A stretch of DNA of 64,000 bases from Anaeramoeba flamelloides (Eukaryota > Metamonada > Anaeramoebidae): positions 7,874,001-7,938,000 of the forward strand of contig JANTQA010000057.1 of assembly GCA_027625915.1 (NCBI GenBank). The letters run 5' to 3'. The position numbers and the translations under genes are program-made. This document shows positions 60,515 through 64,000 of this stretch, piece by piece. The notes below the pieces were generated by a model, which saw only the letters and a program-made list of their open reading frames with translations, was not told where the DNA came from and searched no databases. Position 1 is the stretch's first letter, and the number at the start of each line of letters is the position of its first letter.

Positions 60515-60795
60515 TAATTTTTTTTTCAAAATCAATACTTTCCAACATAAAACGAAAAATAATGTTTTCCCATTTTTAAGAATTAAATTAATTTAGTATA
60601 AAAATAATAGGTTACTTTTTTTCGTTTTATATTGGAAATATGTGAATCTTTGGATTTCAAAAAAAAGAAACTCAAATTTAATAAATTGTTTAAATAAGGT
60701 GAACTCCATATATTTCAGAAGTCGAAAAATTAATAAAAAATTTTTAAAAATCTTTAAAAGATTTCATTTTATTTTTTCAAAAATACGGGTGCCTT
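60515..60795 (+). repeat. Dispersed direct repeat, copy 2
   Basis: Partner of 25825-26105, same orientation, with shared blocks 'ttttcaaaatcaatactttcc' and 'ggttactttttttcgtttta'. Non-coding. Confidence 0.65.
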
Positions 60796-61814
60796 GAATT
60801 TTCTTTTTGTTACTTCAATTAAAACAAAAAAAAACAATAAAAAAAATTTATTATGGAAAAATTGATTTTTAAAAATAAATAATTTTAAATCCAAATTGTG
60901 TGATCTAAATTACAGAACAGAAATTTTGTTATAAATGTTCCGTAATATCTTTTATGTAAAAGATGTTTCAAAAAAATAAATTCCAAAATATATATTATGA
61001 AGCATACATTATGAAATTAGTATTACAAAATAAAAAATTAAAAACTTTTGAATTTCTTAATGATATTTTTGAATACTAGAGAACAAATAATTAGAAAATA
61101 GTTATAGAGAAAAAAATAAACTTTTATTATCAAATGCAAATTATGCAAAAACACTATTATCTGTAAGGAATTAGCTGGGACCATGTAGAAGTCTAAAATT
61201 AAAGTATATTGCTATTGAATGACAATCATATATGTACTATATGGTTCGAATGTCTATAAAAATCCGATTCACAAAATAGTATTAAAAATAGATTATCTTG
61301 TAAATTAAAAAAGATCCTTGTATTAGTAAAAAATTCAGAGAATTTTCAAAAAAAAAAGTCTACATTTCTGTACAAATTTAAAATTTGAATTTTCAATCTA
61401 AAGAATTTTAAATTGAAAAATACCTTTAATAAATTTGTCCTCAAATATAGGTTGGTTGTGAAAAAATCGGTTTTTTTTTTTTAATTAATTCTTAAACTTA
61501 ATGAATATTATGGATTATTATTTACATACCTTGTTAAACATATTGAAAATACAACTATTTCCATTTAAAGAAAATAGTTGTAATCAATCTTTAGGTTTTT
61601 GCGTTGATTAATAATTGAATAAATCTTGAAATTTAAAAAATGAAAAAATAGTTCCATTTTAAAGTTAGAAATACTAAATACTACTATAATATTATTTTGG
61701 TTTTTATCTTTTTTGTTGACGAAATTAATTTTAAAAAAAAAGAAAAAATAACAATTTTTGTTTGTGATCATTTTAAAAAATCGAATAATTTATTGTTCAA
61801 TAATGTTTATAAAT

Positions 61815-61935
61815 AGATTTTTTAGAACTATATAAAACATGTAGAACTAGTATATTTTAGTTTCCATTACAGCTGATTTTAATTATAAACAAATCTGTGG
61901 TGAGACAAATCCCTTAAGCTCATTATCAAAAGGCA
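61815..61935 (+). repeat. Coding-like dispersed repeat, copy 3
   Basis: 'agattttttagaac' followed by decayed sequence that ends in 'caaatcccttaagctcatta' parallels 'agatttttagagtc' and 'ctaatccctcaagatttatt' of 7437-7740. Stops are present. The most decayed of the three copies. Confidence 0.3.
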
Positions 61936-63227
61936 AAACTTGAGAGTTTCAATACAGTCCTAGGAATTTTTAGAGCACACTATAAGATCACATATAAGGC
62001 ACAAAATAATCAAAATAAGGTACAAAATAAAAATTAATAATGCACAAAAAAAGATTGGTCATAATAAGTCATAATCTCTATTTTTTTTCAACTCAAACAA
62101 TAATCTTTCAATTTTTTTTCAACTCAAATAATAATATAAATAAAAAATATTAGCCTTTATATTCAAGAATTGTAACTTGTAAAAAATATTTTTTTGTTCC
62201 TTATTTGATTAAGGACCACGTTTTGGATTCACCAAATAGTCTCAACACTTTTTTGATCCAATATCATTTGTAATGTAAATTGAATGATCTTTGAAATATT
62301 CTACAATTAGGATCAAAAAATTGCATTTTTTGGATTTTTTTCAATGAAAAATGAACAAAAAATTTTGAGATACACAAAACCTTAACAACCTTAAACTAAG
62401 TAACCTAAAAATGAAAAAGAAAACTTAACCACAATTTTCACCTAAAAAATGACGATCATTTCAAACATTTTCAATAAACAACTCTAACTTTAAAAGATCA
62501 CATTTTCTCTGATTTTTGATCAATTGTGTTACATGGATTGTTCTATTGTCTCCATAAATCAGATTAATTCCGACAAAAGAGTTGTGGTTTTCTCTTAATT
62601 TTTTTGGTTTTTATTCTTTTTGTTTTTCTTCTAAAATTAAAGTTCCCAACAACTTTTTATAGATAGTATTTACTCATTATTTAGATTTTTGAAGAGAAAT
62701 GATCCTTAAAAACATACAAAAAATCTTTTTTTATTTATATGTGATATTTTTTTTTGCTTGTATTGTTTCTCTCAAAAGCTTATTTGTTAGTGTCAAGACA
62801 AATTGTTCTGAGGTTGTGTGGGAAAACTTTTTAGGAATTTTTCATGCAATGATCTCATAGAAATTAAATTTGCAAAAATTATTCAGTTTTTGTAATTTTA
62901 AAAAAAAAAACTTTGTTAGTTGAGATTTAAATGATCTTTTTGGGAAATTGGAATTTTGGTGGATTCAATCAAATACCAAGCACACTCCCGGGTCTTTTTA
63001 TCAAAATATATCTTTGTAGGAAATAACAAAGGATTAGTTATCAAAAAGTGCAAACTTCTTACATTTTGACCTTTTAGAACAAATTTTAAAACCCTCTTAA
63101 TTTACTTCCTTAGACTATATAAAAACATAAAAAAATTTAGACAAGGTGCCAGGGTTTTAAAAATTGTTCTAAAGAGAAATTTTCTCAAAAAGTAGATTTT
63201 TTCCAATCCTCTTTTTCATTTTTTGAA

Positions 63228-63275
63228 ATCACAGAATCCACAGAAATCACAGAAATCACAGAAATCACAGAAACG
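63228..63275 (+). repeat. Short tandem repeat, 9-bp 'atcacagaa'
   Basis: About five units of 'tcacagaaa' with one variant. The same unit occurs twice in each arm of inverted duplication A (about 13430-13450 and 19878-19900). Confidence 0.8.
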
Positions 63276-64000
63276 ACAATTTTCGGAAAAATATTTCATT
63301 TTTTACTTTTTAGATCTAACTTTACAAAAATTTGTGAGATTTACCAACACCCAAAATACTGATTAGAAACACAAAAGACCTTTTTTCAATATGAAATGTT
63401 GTTCTTAAGTAGAGTGTGTGTTCAAAAGTGTACCGACTGTTATTCATTCTCAAATTGTTCTATTCAAGTTCTTAATCCTTTTCATAGACGCCTTTTTAAA
63501 CGTTTAGAAGATGAGTATTAACCAAAAATAAGAGATTAACAACATAAAATCATTGAAAAAAAGTGAAACGAAAAAAGTTTTAAAAGGCATCTATCAAATG
63601 ACTGATAAGCTGAAATTAACTCAATTTTAATATTGCTTTTAAAAACTTTCTTTTTCTTCACTGTTTTAAAATGAACTAAAAAGTAAATAAGCTCATTTCG
63701 AACAACAAAAAAATTTTAAAAGATCTCTAACGACACTATTTGTACACTTTGATTAAAAAAGAAAAAAATGCAATGTTAAAAAATGCAAAAACTTGTTGTA
63801 AACAAAGTATAAAAATTGATTTTAATTGTTTGTAGAATTTATGTATTTTTTTTTGTTCTCTGGTGATACATTTAAATTTGATATTCTTTTCTATTTGACA
63901 CTTTTTTCATTTTTTCTTTTGAGATAAAGTAGAAACTTCAAATGATTTTATTAATTTGTTTTGTTACTTTTTTCCATTCCCTTGTATTAAAAAGAATTAC

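Larger units (their letters stand above)
60018..64000. other. Non-coding stretch with repeats
   Basis: Upstream of the recognised USP exons. No exon could be identified, although the USP N-terminus should lie upstream. It contains the direct repeat at 60515-60795, a decayed coding-like repeat at 61815-61935, and a short tandem repeat at 63228-63275. Confidence 0.4.

Noticed and set aside
63228-63275. Regulatory operator-like direct repeats
   Set aside because: The 9-bp unit is a simple tandem repeat. The same unit occurs inside inverted duplication A with no gene-specific placement.
1-64000. tRNA, rRNA or CRISPR array
   Set aside because: No cloverleaf with B-box-like core, no rRNA-like conserved block and no spaced direct-repeat array was seen on reading. 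A tRNAscan or Rfam run would be decisive for small RNAs.
1-64000. Alternative genetic code (TAA/TAG reassigned)
   Set aside because: Tubulin, RPL17, IleRS copy 2, the HEAT-like gene and USP all end at TAA at the family-expected place or at a natural end, and no in-frame TAA or TAG is needed inside them.

Overview
This is a eukaryotic nuclear window. It is extremely AT-rich, the protein genes carry short GT-AG introns, there is no operon structure, and all recognised genes end in TAA under the standard code. The proteins hold Lys/Glu/Asn/Gln low-complexity runs. Together these suggest a free-living amoeboid or flagellate protist with an AT-rich genome. An Anaeramoeba-like metamonad is my best guess, but the sequence alone does not prove it.

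Layout: (1) 1-3526 is non-coding, with one copy of a dispersed A-rich repeat and a foldback element. (2) 3527-5426 is a two-exon beta-tubulin gene with a very long acidic tail punctuated by tyrosines. (3) 5427-21397 is mostly decayed sequence. It holds LINE relics, two copies of a ~0.78 kb terminal-inverted-repeat element, exon-like fragments, a microsatellite, and both arms of a ~1 kb inverted duplication. (4) 21398-23584 is a HEAT/ARM-like gene with a Lys-rich tail, whose 5' exon is not found. (5) 23585-27270 holds another TA-flanked element and a dispersed repeat. (6) 27270-48560 is a large inverted duplication. Two ~5.35 kb arms each carry a complete four-exon cytosolic isoleucyl-tRNA synthetase gene, facing each other across a ~10.6 kb spacer. 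The spacer holds ribosomal protein L17 (uL22), an L36a/L44 (eL42) pseudogene and two small transposons. (7) 48561-50266 is spacer with one more transposon copy. (8) 50267-60017 (minus) is a giant USP9X/USP34-type ubiquitin hydrolase of at least 3081 residues. (9) 60018-64000 is repeat-bearing non-coding sequence.

The functional genes are housekeeping: tubulin, tRNA charging, the ribosome and deubiquitination. They do not form a joint pathway. I found no convincing new biological system. The most informative structures are genomic: the inverted synthetase duplication whose two copies differ by paired homopolymer indels, and a small TA-specific transposon family (four copies) for which a paralogous empty site in this window shows the target duplication directly. 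No tRNA, rRNA or CRISPR array was recognised.
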